A stretch of DNA of 64,000 nt. Origin: Meira nashicola (lineage: Eukaryota; Basidiomycota; Exobasidiomycetes; Exobasidiales; Brachybasidiaceae). How positions within the stretch are numbered: position 1 is the first letter of the stretch; each line of letters starts with the position of its first letter. Below are positions 41,787 through 52,392 of the stretch, piece by piece. The translations under genes were made by a program, and so were the position numbers. Below the pieces are notes generated by a model, which had not been told where the DNA came from, did not search any database, and was given only the letters and a program-made list of their open reading frames with translations. The stretch is from positions 1-64,000 of the forward strand of contig BCJU01000009.1 in the NCBI GenBank assembly GCA_001600355.1, in the 5' to 3' direction.

Positions 41787-42869
41787 TTAACGAATTTTAC
41801 GAGCTTGACATGCACCTGCACCTTGAAAAGGACCATTCCTAATCGGATTGCAGCCTGGCAAAGTTGTCATTGTGCCAAACACTTGTTCGTTGATAATTGG
41901 AGTTACTTTACACTTTGACTTTCTATCAATCGAAGGAACAAAAGGAGCACATTTCTCAACGTCACCGAATAAGTTTGAAGTGCATTGATCTATACCTGCT
42001 TGTAAAGTTGTTACATTCCAACCACTAAAAAAGTCAGCATGAAAGCTATAACCTTTTGTATCACCATTTGCTAAAACTAGTGTNCCATTTACGTCATTTT
42101 GAAGTTTATTTGTACTCCAAATAAATTCATAAAATAATGTCATGAATTTGATAGGATGAGTGCTTGGACAGTCACCTGTATCGGGATGCTGACCTTTAGG
42201 ATAAGAAAGGTGAGATTGATGATCAGGTGAATCCAAGTTTATACCATCCCAACATGAAGGAAATACGATTTGCGTTCGAAGACCTTGTGGACATGGACCG
42301 TTTGGCATTGTGTTTGTTTGATTGCTTCCATCTTTATAATTCAAACAAACAAAGCTAATCGCTTTTGCTGCAGTTGTGTCATTGAGTGGACTATTAAAAT
42401 TCATTGCATTTCCAGCAATCATTTTAAGCCCAAATGGAAAAGCGGTAATATTTGGAGTTTTTCCCATCGTTGGCCCACCTCGATTGAGATAATATGTATT
42501 GACAAAGCTCAAAGGTACCGAAGAAAACGTTTTATTGAGAGCCGAAAAATAATATAATTGAGGAGCCCAATACCTTGATCGATCGTCTTTATAAAAAAAT
42601 AAAACAAGAGGATATTAATTACCTGATTATATAAATTTCAAATTCTTCAAATACTCACCTTTAACAACTGATGTCGTACAACTTGTGTTTTGTTGATCAC
42701 CTAAAATTGCAGAACTTCCAACGAAAGAATGTACATGACCACTTGTTCCATTACCGCTAACGATAGGATCTAATCGTTGAGCAACCAAAGGACCATGACT
42801 TAAAATCCAAAATGCATTGGAGAGTATAGGAAGAGTAAAGAGGATAGAGAGGAGATAAAAGCCTAACAT
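41787..42869 (-). CDS. Secreted DUF1996-domain protein
   Basis: Two exons, 42659-42869 and 41787-42586, with a 72-base intron; 336 residues. A signal peptide (FYLLSILFTLPILSNA) is followed directly by the DUF1996 domain: LVAQRLDPIVSGNGTSGHVHSFVGSSAI, with the conserved His-x-His given here as GHVHSFVG, then TSCTTSVVKDDRSRYWAPQLYY, CPQGLRTQIVFPSCWDG, and HLSYPKGQHPDTGDCPSTHP. The domain is common in secreted fungal proteins, often with WSC domains; none is attached here. Biochemical role unknown. Several N-glycosylation sequons suggest passage through the secretory route. Confidence 0.9.
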
Positions 42870-43476
42870 TCTTAAAAAAAATTAAAAGGAGGGGAAGGGG
42901 TGATTTATGAAAACCAAATAAATGGACATCAAAGAGGTGGGTGGCTTTTATATGAATTATCTACCATTCTTTATCTTTCGGCCATGATAATCTGAAAAAG
43001 TGAAAAGAGATGTATACCTAATGTCTTACCGCTATTTTGGCTGTTATTTCTCCGAAGTTTAGATGAGGTACATATGCATATGATTCTGTTCCTGACTGTA
43101 TTATTTATGCGTGCGCTATTTTAGCATGATAGTATTACGCCTGTGTCAATTAAACTCAAAATCTATAAATTCAGGAACACGCGGCGAATATTGCTTTTTT
43201 TTAGGCCGGATGCGGCAATTACTGTAAAAAGATCTTCTACCAAAAAGAACACGCACGCATGCGTCTAAATGTGGTGAGGGACTGTGCAGACATTCCTAAT
43301 GAAAACGTAACTTCATTGTTTAACGGGCTCAACCGACAGCCACACTCTCTTTAGCAAGTATAATGGGTATAAATAGTGTTACACTCTCTTGATCATTTTT
43401 CTACATTAAGTCGTAAAAAGGTAAAATCATACTGAAAAGACGGGAAGCCTGAAAATGTTCCGAATGATAAACAACA
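42870..43476. other. Intergenic
   Basis: Upstream of the DUF1996 gene and 3' of the transcription-factor gene. No gene seen. Confidence 0.3.
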
Positions 43477-45867
43477 TCACTGTGTATACTTTAAGAAACC
43501 AAACATGACATCGNCACCCGTATTNCCTCCACTTGCAGTATTTGAAAGGCTTTCAGGTTGATTGAGATCGTCAAAAGTNGATAAAAACGCATTCAAATCG
43601 AATAAATCGGTATTCATAATCTCAAGATTGGATGATGAAGATGTTGTTGCTAGTCCTTCAGAACGATTTGACATTAAGGCTGAGGAAGGTGTAGAAATAG
43701 TATGATTTTCATCTTGAACAGAAGATTGTATCTCGCTTCTTCTTCTTTTATTTGTTGAATCTGTAATAAAGATTGTAGAAGAGTTGACATAATTTCCTTC
43801 AATTTGATCGGGATAAATGGAAAAATGTTTTGCCATCCTTCTGATGACATTGTTCGCTTTTGCTACACCTGGATTCGAATGTTCATTTTCTTCAAAATCT
43901 TCTAAACAAGCACGTACCGCTCTTAAAGCTTCTTCGGATGTTTTCCTTTGAACTTCATCAGATTGTGGACCAACTTGTGCTGCTAAACGAACATGAATTC
44001 CAGCCGCACAAAAGTTTATATAACTTATTAATTGAGGTGCTCCTTTCATTGTAACACTTCCACGATATAATGACATCAAATGAGAAATTTGCCAAGCCGC
44101 ATCAACGCAAACTTTCCACGCCGTTCTTGCAATAAGTGGAAGACGATCTTCTTGAATAGTATCAATTTCATCAATTACGCGATCATAAAGATGTCCATAA
44201 GGCAAAAATGGCCGATTCAATAGGATCACCAAACAATGATATAGAGCATTAAGCGAGATAACGTTTGGTGATTTAGCCTTCGAAGTTATGCTAGGGGATG
44301 ATTGAAAATTTAAAGGCGGTGGATTGCGAAAGTTCATACGAAGATGATCGGGAAGTGAATGAAACCATTCTGAAAGACTTTGCTTTAACCTCTCCAAATC
44401 TGTCAAGAGATATTGTTTCGAATTTTGACTACTTTTAACGCCATATAAAGTTTCAATAATTTGTTCCAAAATGATCGTCAATTTACATAATTGCGTAAAT
44501 GTTGAAACAGAAAACACTGTACATCCAAACATGCTAACTTTTGATCGACTTTGATATGCAATTGGAGTCCAATATTCATTTTCTTCAAACGAATCCAAAA
44601 AGCTAGCCGGAACACCAATATCGCTAAAACGAATTGAAACTTGACGACCTTGATATAATGAATGAATTTTATCAATCGTATAAGCAGCCCATGCAACCCT
44701 TCTTCTTAATTCCAGTTCTTCCGGTGCCATTTGACCTTTTGCAACTTGATATTTATAATCACTAACAAATAAACCAAGATCGGAAGCCATACGAAAAGCT
44801 AAACCTGAATGAAGCCAAGCAGCACTTTCGGCACCTCTAGCAAAATGTGTACAAGCTAATAATAATAGTGCTTGAACGGTTGTTATACGTGAAGTCATCA
44901 ATGCTTCTGGTAATAAAACATCAATCTTTTGCTTGAAAATTGAACCTGTTGAAGAAGGATCGTTAGGATTTGCTCGCATTTGATGAATACGATCGCTAAA
45001 TTTTGAAGCACCAAATAAGATTGCGTGTAATAATAATTTTGAAAAATAACGACCNGAAGANCCTGCTGCCATGTCACGCATAAAGAGAGGTCGATAAGTT
45101 ACCAAGACTTAGAATAAAGNGTCAGNAAATGTTATATTATACTCTCTCATCTTTTCACACTCACAAGCATGATGCTGACGATTCCAATGGAGTGACAAAA
45201 GATGCATCGTTAATTCAGGATCAATACCATCAAAGTCAAGTCGACCGGAAACGATATTAGTAACTTCGGCTTGTTGTTGATGCGCAGCATGTGCAGTAAT
45301 GATGGGCGATAAAGATTCATCACTTGGTAATTCTACTTCTGTATGTTTTATTGTAGAAGGTTGTTGAGATTGTTCGATAGGTTTCTGACTATGGGAAAGT
45401 GTAGTTGGATTTTCTTGATTTGATGTAGCGTTAAAATTATCATTCTCATTATGTAAATCATGAAAAGAAGCACTTGTAGGACCGTGATAACGTGCTTGTC
45501 TGGCTTCTTCGCTATTATTTTGATGCGAATCACTGGTATTGGCCCTATTAAGGCTTCTTCTATTTTGAGTGTTCGCTAGGCTTGAATTGGTTAATTGTGA
45601 CTCTTTGTCATCTTGACTTACTGTACACTTTTGTTGTCGCTTGAACCGAATACAGGCTGAACAGGGTATTTGCGCATCGCAACGGATCTATTGAGAGGCA
45701 AAAACAAGATTAAGTCATTCCTTTTGTTCCCCGTCAAGCCTGCATTTACCCACCTTTCTCTTACGGCAAAAGTCGCATGCAATACGACCATGTTTGCCGC
45801 GCGATCTCTTTGGACCTGCATGTTGTTGATCAATAGGGGGTCTTTTGTTGTAGTTGATATGTTCCAT
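43477..45867 (-). CDS. Zn2Cys6 transcription factor with Fungal_trans domain
   Basis: Three exons, 45754-45867, 45165-45687 and 43477-45107; introns of 66 and 57 bases, the second with a CTGAC branch-like sequence and TAAG acceptor. The product has 755 residues and starts at ATG 45867. The zinc cluster spans the first intron and matches C-x2-C-x6-C-x5-C-x2-C-x8-C (CDFC..RC..PC..C..KC), preceded by a basic arm. A polar Gln/Asn/Ser-rich linker follows. The middle homology domain begins after RQHHAFLVTYRP and includes ALLLLACTHFARG, SGLAFRMASDLGL and RRRVAWAAYTIDK, all characteristic of fungal pathway regulators. It is divergent from the tricarboxylate-carrier gene (357 bases between starts), which suggests local control of that gene and its neighbour. 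Confidence 0.9.
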
Positions 45868-46224
45868 ATTCCACTCAAACCCAATCTCCGTCTCGGACGG
45901 ACGGACTTATATAGCGCGAGTGATGGTCGTTCAGAACAACAATGTCCGTGTTTTATTTGCAAAAAGCATAGCGCTAGCGCTTACTCTATTTTAGGCACCG
46001 GGAGAGAAGACCGTCGGAAAGGATGGGGGCGCCGGCGCTACGCTAGCTGTGCGTCAGGTAACATTTAAAGATGCAATTCAGCTACATACCGTAGGAGATC
46101 GGACATTAGCACTAACAGTTTTCAAGAGAAGGCGGGCCAGAAGGTCTCTTAAATGGCAGATAAATATATATAGAGAAATTTGTCATTCAGCCAACTATAA
46201 AGTCAATTAAAATCTGCTACAATC
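45868..46224. promoter_or_regulatory. Divergent promoter of the Zn2Cys6 regulator and the mitochondrial carrier
   Basis: 357 bases with a GC-rich segment at 46027-46047 (GGCGCCGGCGCTACGCTAGC) in AT-rich surroundings. CGG/CCG triplets here could serve the adjacent zinc-cluster regulator; this is inference. Confidence 0.4.
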
Positions 46225-47196
46225 ATGATAAAACAAGAAAATTCGTTTCATTCACTTTTGGCCGGCTTAAATGCTGGTGCGATTGAAGGTATAGCAACAT
46301 ATCCAACTGAATTCGTTAAAACGCAAGCACAACTTGCTCATCAACAAGTGAGGTTGTCACCAAGCAACAAGTTTAGTACCACTCCAAAAAGCATTCATGA
46401 TTCTGTACAAGTTCGTTCTACACATAATATTACCGCTATTCGACCAAAGCAACAAATTGATATTACCAATATTATCCGACAAACATTTCAAACAAGAGGT
46501 ATTCCAGGATTTTATGCAGGATGCATACCTATGGCAACCGGTAACGCATTAAAAGCTGGAACAAGATTTATGGTTTATGATACGATAAAAGACTCTCTTC
46601 GTACTTCAGATGGAAAGTTAACTTTACCACGTTCAATTTTTGCTGGTTTTTGTGCAGGTTTAGCAGAAGGTTGTTTAGCAGTTACACCTTCAGAAGCAAT
46701 TAAAACTAGAATGATTCAAGATGCAGCAAAGGGAGATAAAAAACAATTTCACGGAACTTTACATGGAATACGTACAATTGTTAAACATGAAGGTATATCT
46801 GCTCTTTATCGTGGTTTAACAGCAACAATGTTACGTCAAGGTGCAAATTCTGCCGTTCGATTAAGTTCTTATTCTGCAATTCGTTCAACATATGAACAAT
46901 TTACACAATCAAAAATGGGCGTAATTGGTACATTTTGCGCAGGTGCAACAGCAGGCGTAATTACGGTTTATACTACAATGCCATTCGATGTTATCAAAAC
47001 AAGAATGCAAGCGACAAGCAATAAAACTACTTTAAACGAGAAAAAAAAGGGAATCATTGGATTTGCAAGAGAAATCATAAAGAATGAAGGAGTATTAACA
47101 TTATGGGCAGGCACAGGACCACGTTTGACAAGGTTAATTTTTAGTGGTGGAATTGCATTTAGCGTGTATGAGAGTACTATGAACTTTCTTCGTTAG
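46225..47196 (+). CDS. Mitochondrial tricarboxylate/citrate carrier
   Basis: Single exon of 323 residues from ATG 46225. Three tandem carrier repeats are visible, each with the P-x-[DE]-x-x-[KR] signature: YPTEFVKTQ, TPSEAIKTRM and MPFDVIKTRM. The first, YPTEFVKTQ, is typical of citrate transport proteins (Ctp1) and of the Mtt1 cis-aconitate/malate-type carrier of the Ustilago itaconate pathway. A polar insertion of about 30 residues lies in the first matrix loop. It exchanges tricarboxylates across the inner mitochondrial membrane; substrate preference cannot be read from sequence. The gene is convergent with the PrpF-like gene, with only 44 bases between stops, and divergent from the Zn2Cys6 regulator. 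Confidence 0.92.
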   Translation: MIKQENSFHSLLAGLNAGAIEGIATYPTEFVKTQAQLAHQQVRLSPSNKFSTTPKSIHDSVQVRSTHNITAIRPKQQIDITNIIRQTFQTRGIPGFYAGCIPMATGNALKAGTRFMVYDTIKDSLRTSDGKLTLPRSIFAGFCAGLAEGCLAVTPSEAIKTRMIQDAAKGDKKQFHGTLHGIRTIVKHEGISALYRGLTATMLRQGANSAVRLSSYSAIRSTYEQFTQSKMGVIGTFCAGATAGVITVYTTMPFDVIKTRMQATSNKTTLNEKKKGIIGFAREIIKNEGVLTLWAGTGPRLTRLIFSGGIAFSVYESTMNFLR

Positions 47197-47240
47197 ATAA
47201 TAACTATGCAGAATGAAATATATATTAAGATCGAATTCAT

Positions 47241-48497
47241 CTAAGTAACATAATAAGCATCCCCTTTAAAAAGACGGCGAGCGGTTCGATAAAGAGTTGC
47301 AGAACGAACGTCAATGTTACCATTTGATTCTATAACAACATCTGCCGTTGCTTCTATAGCACCAGCAGGATGACAAATACGTAAAGGACCAAAAGGTACT
47401 TTTCCATCAATTTGTGATTGACAAACAAGCTTGTTTAAAATTGTTCCAGGTGTATGAATTGCTACGACTATACATGCTGCACCTGTTAACTGTAAAGCAG
47501 GATGAGGAGTACCCATTGACCAAGATTGAGTTGAAATTGTTCCATTTTGTTGATTTGGATTACACTTTTGTACTATACAAATCTTTGGAGTTCCTCTTTT
47601 TAATCCTGCTGATTCAATAGAAGAAGTGATTCCCATAGCTAGGCTGGCAGCCTGTCTAACACGTTCCACCCTATCGGATAAATCAGTAATTTCTTTCATA
47701 GATTCTTTAGTCTCGTTTGATAGCAATAAACTTTCAAGAGTGATGAAGCAAAATGGATTTGCAGCATCAACACAAGACACTTCAATAGGATGTTCGAAAC
47801 CGTAAACAGGTAAATGATTGATCGGTTTACCCGTTGGTAATAAGGAACCAGTCATTGATCCAGCAGGACGAAGGAAGTCTAGTTTAATCGGTGAACCTTT
47901 TGCACTTACTCCATCCACGGTCATTGATCCAAATTCAACCGGAAATCCATTCTTAACTTCAAAAGTAGAACGAAAGATTTGACCATTATTCAAGCAACGT
48001 AAATTTAAAGAGATTGAACCATTCATTGGTAAATCAGATAAAATACCTTCTTCATATGCAAAAGGTCCAACGCCTGAAAGTATATTACCACAATTTCCCG
48101 AAAAGTCCAACGTTTCAAGTGTTGTTGAAGCTTGAACGAATTCATAATCGATTTGTGCTAATTCAGGTGTTTTGCTTTTTGATATAATTGCTAACTTTGA
48201 TGTTGTAGATGTTCCACCTCCTAATCCATCAATTTGACGACCAAATTTATCCGGACTTCCCATGATAAAAGGTAAGATTGATTTCCATCTCTCCTTTTCG
48301 ACAGGTAATTGATCAGCCATAATATATAAGCCTTTGCTTGTACCTGCACGCATCATTGTCACATTTACGCAATGACGACGTGGAATATTTAATTTCTCAT
48401 TTTTAAGAAATATATGATGTGGACCATTTGTCGTCGTTTGAATAGCGGCCAAGTTGGGATGAATATGACGAGCGTGATGGATAACTGTACTACTCAT
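47241..48497 (-). CDS. PrpF/Adi1-family isomerase (aconitate or methylaconitate type)
   Basis: Single exon of 418 residues from ATG 48497 (MSSTVIHHARH). Open frame upstream lacks an ATG. It belongs to the PrpF (DUF453) family, with VTMMRAGTSKGLYI near residue 45, corresponding to the RGGTSKG motif, then FGRQIDGLGGGTSTTSKLAII and a C-terminal VRSATLYRTARRLFKGDAYY. PrpF isomerises 2-methylaconitate in propionate metabolism, and the fungal homologue Adi1 converts cis- to trans-aconitate in Ustilago itaconate synthesis. No presequence is obvious, so a cytosolic location fits. Its neighbour is a mitochondrial tricarboxylate carrier, which supports a C6-tricarboxylate substrate exported from mitochondria. 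Confidence 0.9.
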   Translation of the reverse strand: MSSTVIHHARHIHPNLAAIQTTTNGPHHIFLKNEKLNIPRRHCVNVTMMRAGTSKGLYIMADQLPVEKERWKSILPFIMGSPDKFGRQIDGLGGGTSTTSKLAIISKSKTPELAQIDYEFVQASTTLETLDFSGNCGNILSGVGPFAYEEGILSDLPMNGSISLNLRCLNNGQIFRSTFEVKNGFPVEFGSMTVDGVSAKGSPIKLDFLRPAGSMTGSLLPTGKPINHLPVYGFEHPIEVSCVDAANPFCFITLESLLLSNETKESMKEITDLSDRVERVRQAASLAMGITSSIESAGLKRGTPKICIVQKCNPNQQNGTISTQSWSMGTPHPALQLTGAACIVVAIHTPGTILNKLVCQSQIDGKVPFGPLRICHPAGAIEATADVVIESNGNIDVRSATLYRTARRLFKGDAYYVT

Positions 48498-49078
48498 GGT
48501 GCTTATAAAATTTTTGATTTTTATAAAAGATAGAGATATACCTGACTGAATATCTATTCGATTTATATATAATATTTTATCAAGTTCTTTCACTATTTCT
48601 TACATTCCGCAACATATCATTTCGGTCATATCCGCGTAAATATCTCGGGCAGTAAACTAAAAAACACGGAACGGGGATTCGTTTATAAAAATATCCATTT
48701 ATTTTTTTATAAAAGATCTTTACTACAGCTTTTTTACCCCTAGCGCTCAACGGACCTCTTCCAGGATCTCCGTAGACTGTATTTATGCATATAAACAATA
48801 AAGAAAGCTAGTATTAATTTAAGCGCCTTACTATACTGCTTAAGTGCAATAAGTTAAAAAAAGTATACTTTTGTATATTTTAAAGCCGGATATGATTGGT
48901 TTCTATACTTTTTCCTCATTCCCAACAGACATCTCTCTTTGCTCTCATTGCGGAGCCCCGCAATAAAGCAGTTTCAAGTAATGATGTACATGAAATATAA
49001 AAAGAGAGCTCGTTTAAATGAGCTTAATTCATAAACATTCCCCCATCTATCTCTTCTATCTCCTCACTTTAATTCATT
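48498..49078. other. Divergent intergenic region
   Basis: Upstream of both the PrpF-like and the sugar-porter gene. A GCCGGATATG element lies at about 48884. No gene seen. Confidence 0.35.
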
Positions 49079-50722
49079 ATGGAGTTATTTCACAAAATCA
49101 AACAGTCTTCCTCTTTTGGTAATCAAGCACCAAAAGAAATTTTCAACTTTCGTACATATATTCTGGTAATCGTCGCAGCTTTTGCAGCGGTAAATTTTGG
49201 GTATGATATGGGATTTATTGGTACAACTGTAGCATTGGAAAGTTTTCGTGAAGCTTTANGAATTAATAAACTCTCAGAATCCNATCAAAGGTTTGTTTCT
49301 ACCAATGTAGTTTCCTTCTTTCAAGTTGGTTGTGTTCTTGGTTGTTTAGTAACAGGTCCACTTTCAATCATTTTAGGACGTAAATGGTTAATATTTTATA
49401 CTGCAATTTTGTTTAATATAGGTTCAATTTTGCAATTCGTAGCTACAGGTCAAACGGGAATCGTTTTACTTTATGTTGGTAGAATTTTAGGAGGAATNGC
49501 AGTTGGTGCATCTTCTGCCGTTGTACCAGTTTATTTAGCCGAAGTAGCACCAACAGAAGTACGTGGAAGTATGGTAGGAATCTTTGAAATTGGCGTTCAA
49601 TTAGGTACAACGATTGGCTTTTGGATCATTTATGCGGTTAAAAAAACTTTNCCTCCTACTTCTGTTCAATGGAGATTTCCAATAGCATTTCAGTTGATTC
49701 CNGGTGGTATACTGATGTTTGGTATGCTTTTATTACCCGAAAGTCCTCGTTGGTTAGCAATAAATCGATCTTTAGAACAGGCAAGGGAGCAATTATGTAA
49801 GATTCGTCAACTTGACGCAAATCATCCTTATATCGTTTGGGAAATGGATGGAATTATAGAACAATGCAATAAAATTTCACAAGATGATGAAGATAGCAAG
49901 CACGGAAAAGTGTTTTTTTATTTTAAGCATTATTCCAACCTTTTTAAGCCAAACATTCGTAATCGTTTAATGACAGGAACAATNTTGATGATTGCCTTTC
50001 AAATGTCTGGAACAAATGCAATCAATTATTATTCACCNACAATTTTCAAATCTCTTGGTTTTAGTGCACAAAATACAACTTTCTTAGCAACTGGAATTTA
50101 TGGCATAGTAAGATTTATATGCACTTTGATTGCAATGATTTTGGTTGTTGATCGTGTTGGACGTCGTAAATTGATTATAATTGGAAGTTGTATAATGGGC
50201 TTNTGTATGTGGTACATTGGAGCTTATCTTACTGCTTCACCTTTAACTGGATCAAAACANCCTCCAAATTCAGCTTATAGCGCAATCGTATTCATTTACG
50301 TTTATGCAGCAGCTTTTTGTTTCAGTTTTGCGGGGATTCCGTTTATTTATTGTGCTGAAATCTTTCCAATTTCTGTTCGTTCTCATGCAACTTCAATCAC
50401 AACTGCAATTCATTGGGCTTTCAATTTAATGTTAGCAAGAAGTGTACCTTATATGATTGCAAATATTGGTGCTTCAACTTATTTCGTTTTTGCAACTTGT
50501 TTAACAATTTCAATTCCTTGGGCTTATTTCTTTATGCCTGAAACAAGAGGTTTATCTTTGGAAAATATGGAAATCATTTGGGCACAACCTAAACTTTTCG
50601 TTCGAGCTGATCNTTATCATAATCAGTTACTAGATTTTCAATTAGAGAATAATCAAGAAGAAAGTCAAAACAGTCAAACGCAATCAATTAATGAAAAGAG
50701 AAAAGAGTATGAGGCTGCTTGA
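49079..50722 (+). CDS. MFS sugar porter (hexose/quinate type)
   Basis: Single exon of 547 residues from ATG 49079. Twelve hydrophobic helices with all sugar-porter hallmarks: NFGYDMGFIG in helix 1, GRKW after helix 2, PESPRWLAINR before the central loop, DRVGRRKLIIIG, and PETRGLSLENME at the end of helix 12. It imports hexoses or related polyols/acids through the plasma membrane with protons. The exact sugar is unknown. About ten ambiguous bases affect single residues only. It is divergent from the PrpF-like gene and convergent with an SDR gene 69 bases away. Confidence 0.93.
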   Translation: MELFHKIKQSSSFGNQAPKEIFNFRTYILVIVAAFAAVNFGYDMGFIGTTVALESFREALXINKLSESXQRFVSTNVVSFFQVGCVLGCLVTGPLSIILGRKWLIFYTAILFNIGSILQFVATGQTGIVLLYVGRILGGXAVGASSAVVPVYLAEVAPTEVRGSMVGIFEIGVQLGTTIGFWIIYAVKKTXPPTSVQWRFPIAFQLIXGGILMFGMLLLPESPRWLAINRSLEQAREQLCKIRQLDANHPYIVWEMDGIIEQCNKISQDDEDSKHGKVFFYFKHYSNLFKPNIRNRLMTGTXLMIAFQMSGTNAINYYSXTIFKSLGFSAQNTTFLATGIYGIVRFICTLIAMILVVDRVGRRKLIIIGSCIMGXCMWYIGAYLTASPLTGSKXPPNSAYSAIVFIYVYAAAFCFSFAGIPFIYCAEIFPISVRSHATSITTAIHWAFNLMLARSVPYMIANIGASTYFVFATCLTISIPWAYFFMPETRGLSLENMEIIWAQPKLFVRADXYHNQLLDFQLENNQEESQNSQTQSINEKRKEYEAA

Positions 50723-50791
50723 GTAACTGTACTTGAAACATTGAATGTGATATTTCGTTATTCTTGATTGCTTGGACTTGTGTCAAATTGT

Positions 50792-51793
50792 CTACAACGC
50801 TGTTAGACTTTTGCTCAGTTGGTATAATCGACTTGCTTTATCATTTTCGATCGCATAAGCTGACACTTTTTCACTCAACTGACAATCTGCCATGTAAACA
50901 TTTTCTGGGATTGAATCTGATTGTAAGCTTGGATCAAGTGCTGCGACAAGGGTTGTACTTGCTCCTTGTTCTAAAGTTTTACGAATAGTTCCATACGCTT
51001 CTCGAACTTGATTTAACTTNTTTTCNTCTTGGTGTTGAGTTAAATTTGTAGCAATGCTTCCAGGATGTACTGCATAGCTACGCAAACCTTTTTCAGAAAG
51101 ATTTTTATTTATAAAAGATGAATATAAGATATTTGCAGTTTTTGATTGGCCATATGCTTGCCATCCATTATAATTTCCATCAAATTCGTTTAATAATGAA
51201 TGAAAGTCTATACCTAAACGCTCTTCTTCCGGTAAAGTTGATTTTGGCTTTTCAAAATTTATATCTGTAAAACGAATAGGACAATAAACGTGACCGTTTG
51301 ANGTCACATTGACGATTCTNGCGTTTTCNTTAAACCTTTCAAGTAAAAGNTCTGTGAGAAGAAATGGACCAAGATGATTTGTCGTGAATTGTAGTTCGAT
51401 CCCAATATCACTGAATTGCCTTTTAGGAAGAGCCATAATAGCAGCATTATTTATAAGAACATCAATGTTTATATTTCTTTTTTCGAATTCTTTTGCAGCT
51501 AAGCGAACAGAGGACATAGATGCTAAATCAACTTTAATCGCTTCTATGCATTTTTTATCATCGCACAAATTCTCTAGAATTTCTTTTGCGACTTCTAATC
51601 GACCACTATCACGANCTAAAATTACGAGTTCTTNCGGTTGATGAATTATGATATTCTTTGCTGTTGTNAAGCCTATACNGCCTTGAGAGACACCTGTGAT
51701 GACAAACGTTCTACCTTTGATTTGATCGGAAAATGCGGAAGTTACTTCTTTTGCCTCAGTAGTCGCTCCGAAATGATTAAAAGTTNTCGTCAT
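50792..51793 (-). CDS. Short-chain dehydrogenase, WWOX/retinol-dehydrogenase-like
   Basis: Single exon of 333 residues from ATG 51793. The cofactor site appears as FVITGVSQGxIG, with ambiguous bases inside. Next come VLINNAAIMALPKR (NNAG region), TNHLGPFLLT, and YGQSKTANILYSS with the catalytic Tyr and Lys. The long C-terminal part with AVHPGSIATNL matches the WW-domain-oxidoreductase / retinol dehydrogenase-like group common in fungi. The N-terminus (FNHFGATTEAKEVTSAF) is also typical of that group. The substrate is unknown. Confidence 0.88.
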   Translation of the reverse strand: MTXTFNHFGATTEAKEVTSAFSDQIKGRTFVITGVSQGXIGXTTAKNIIIHQPXELVILXRDSGRLEVAKEILENLCDDKKCIEAIKVDLASMSSVRLAAKEFEKRNINIDVLINNAAIMALPKRQFSDIGIELQFTTNHLGPFLLTXLLLERFXENXRIVNVXSNGHVYCPIRFTDINFEKPKSTLPEEERLGIDFHSLLNEFDGNYNGWQAYGQSKTANILYSSFINKNLSEKGLRSYAVHPGSIATNLTQHQXEXKLNQVREAYGTIRKTLEQGASTTLVAALDPSLQSDSIPENVYMADCQLSEKVSAYAIENDKASRLYQLSKSLTAL

Positions 51794-52040
51794 AATGAGG
51801 TGGTGTAAAAACTTGATTTATGTACTTAGGTAAAAAAAAATTATTTTGTAGAACGAATGATTTATATATGTTTTACGTTTTGATTTATTAATTCCCGAAT
51901 CGTTTTAATTCCCGAATCATATGACGAAATGTTCTTCTATTTTNAAAAAAACACGCTATTTCTCTCAGACACTTTGTTTCGAAAATCGGCTTACTTATTA
52001 AATACGCGGATTTAAAAAAATCAATCTTGCCTTAATCTTG
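51794..52040. other. Intergenic left of repeat copy 2
   Basis: AT-rich region upstream of the SDR. It contains two consecutive copies of the phrase TAATTCCCGAATC at about 51889-51919. No gene. Confidence 0.35.
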
Positions 52041-52274
52041 TTGTGATCTAGCTAGCACATCCCGCTAGTCACACCATGATCACACTACACGTGCATGTGC
52101 ATACTTGCTTGGCAATTCCGTTGGCACTGCATGGGGTAAGTCTCATGCATAAACCTCTTATATTTTATATCTATCATCCAATACAATTATCATTACCATC
52201 CAATTGTCTGCAGCAGTGCTCGCTCAGTGTGATTGACACCATAATCCTGTCACTCAGATCAAGCGAACACCTTC
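52041..52274. repeat. Dispersed repeat, copy 2
   Basis: Same orientation and similar length as 15951-16202, with small indels. It ends 118 bases before the start of the damaged NmrA-like gene, so it may supply or interrupt that gene's promoter. Confidence 0.8.
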
Positions 52275-52392
52275 ATAATTGCTTCATTCTTTGGCGCTAA
52301 GCTGTACTACGTACACGTTTGAGAGAATACTGTAGGTTAGGGGCTCACAGTTGTACTATTTCGAACTATCATTACGAAATAGACAATAAACC

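Noticed and set aside
45108..45164. In-frame TAA as evidence of a broken transcription-factor gene
   Set aside because: A 57-base intron with GTGAGT donor, CTGAC branch-like site and TAAG acceptor removes it and restores RQHHAFLVTYRP.
49079..50722. The MFS gene next to the PrpF-like gene as an itaconate exporter (Itp1-like)
   Set aside because: It has sugar-porter signatures (PESPRWL, DRVGRRK, PETRGLS), not those of drug/acid exporters.
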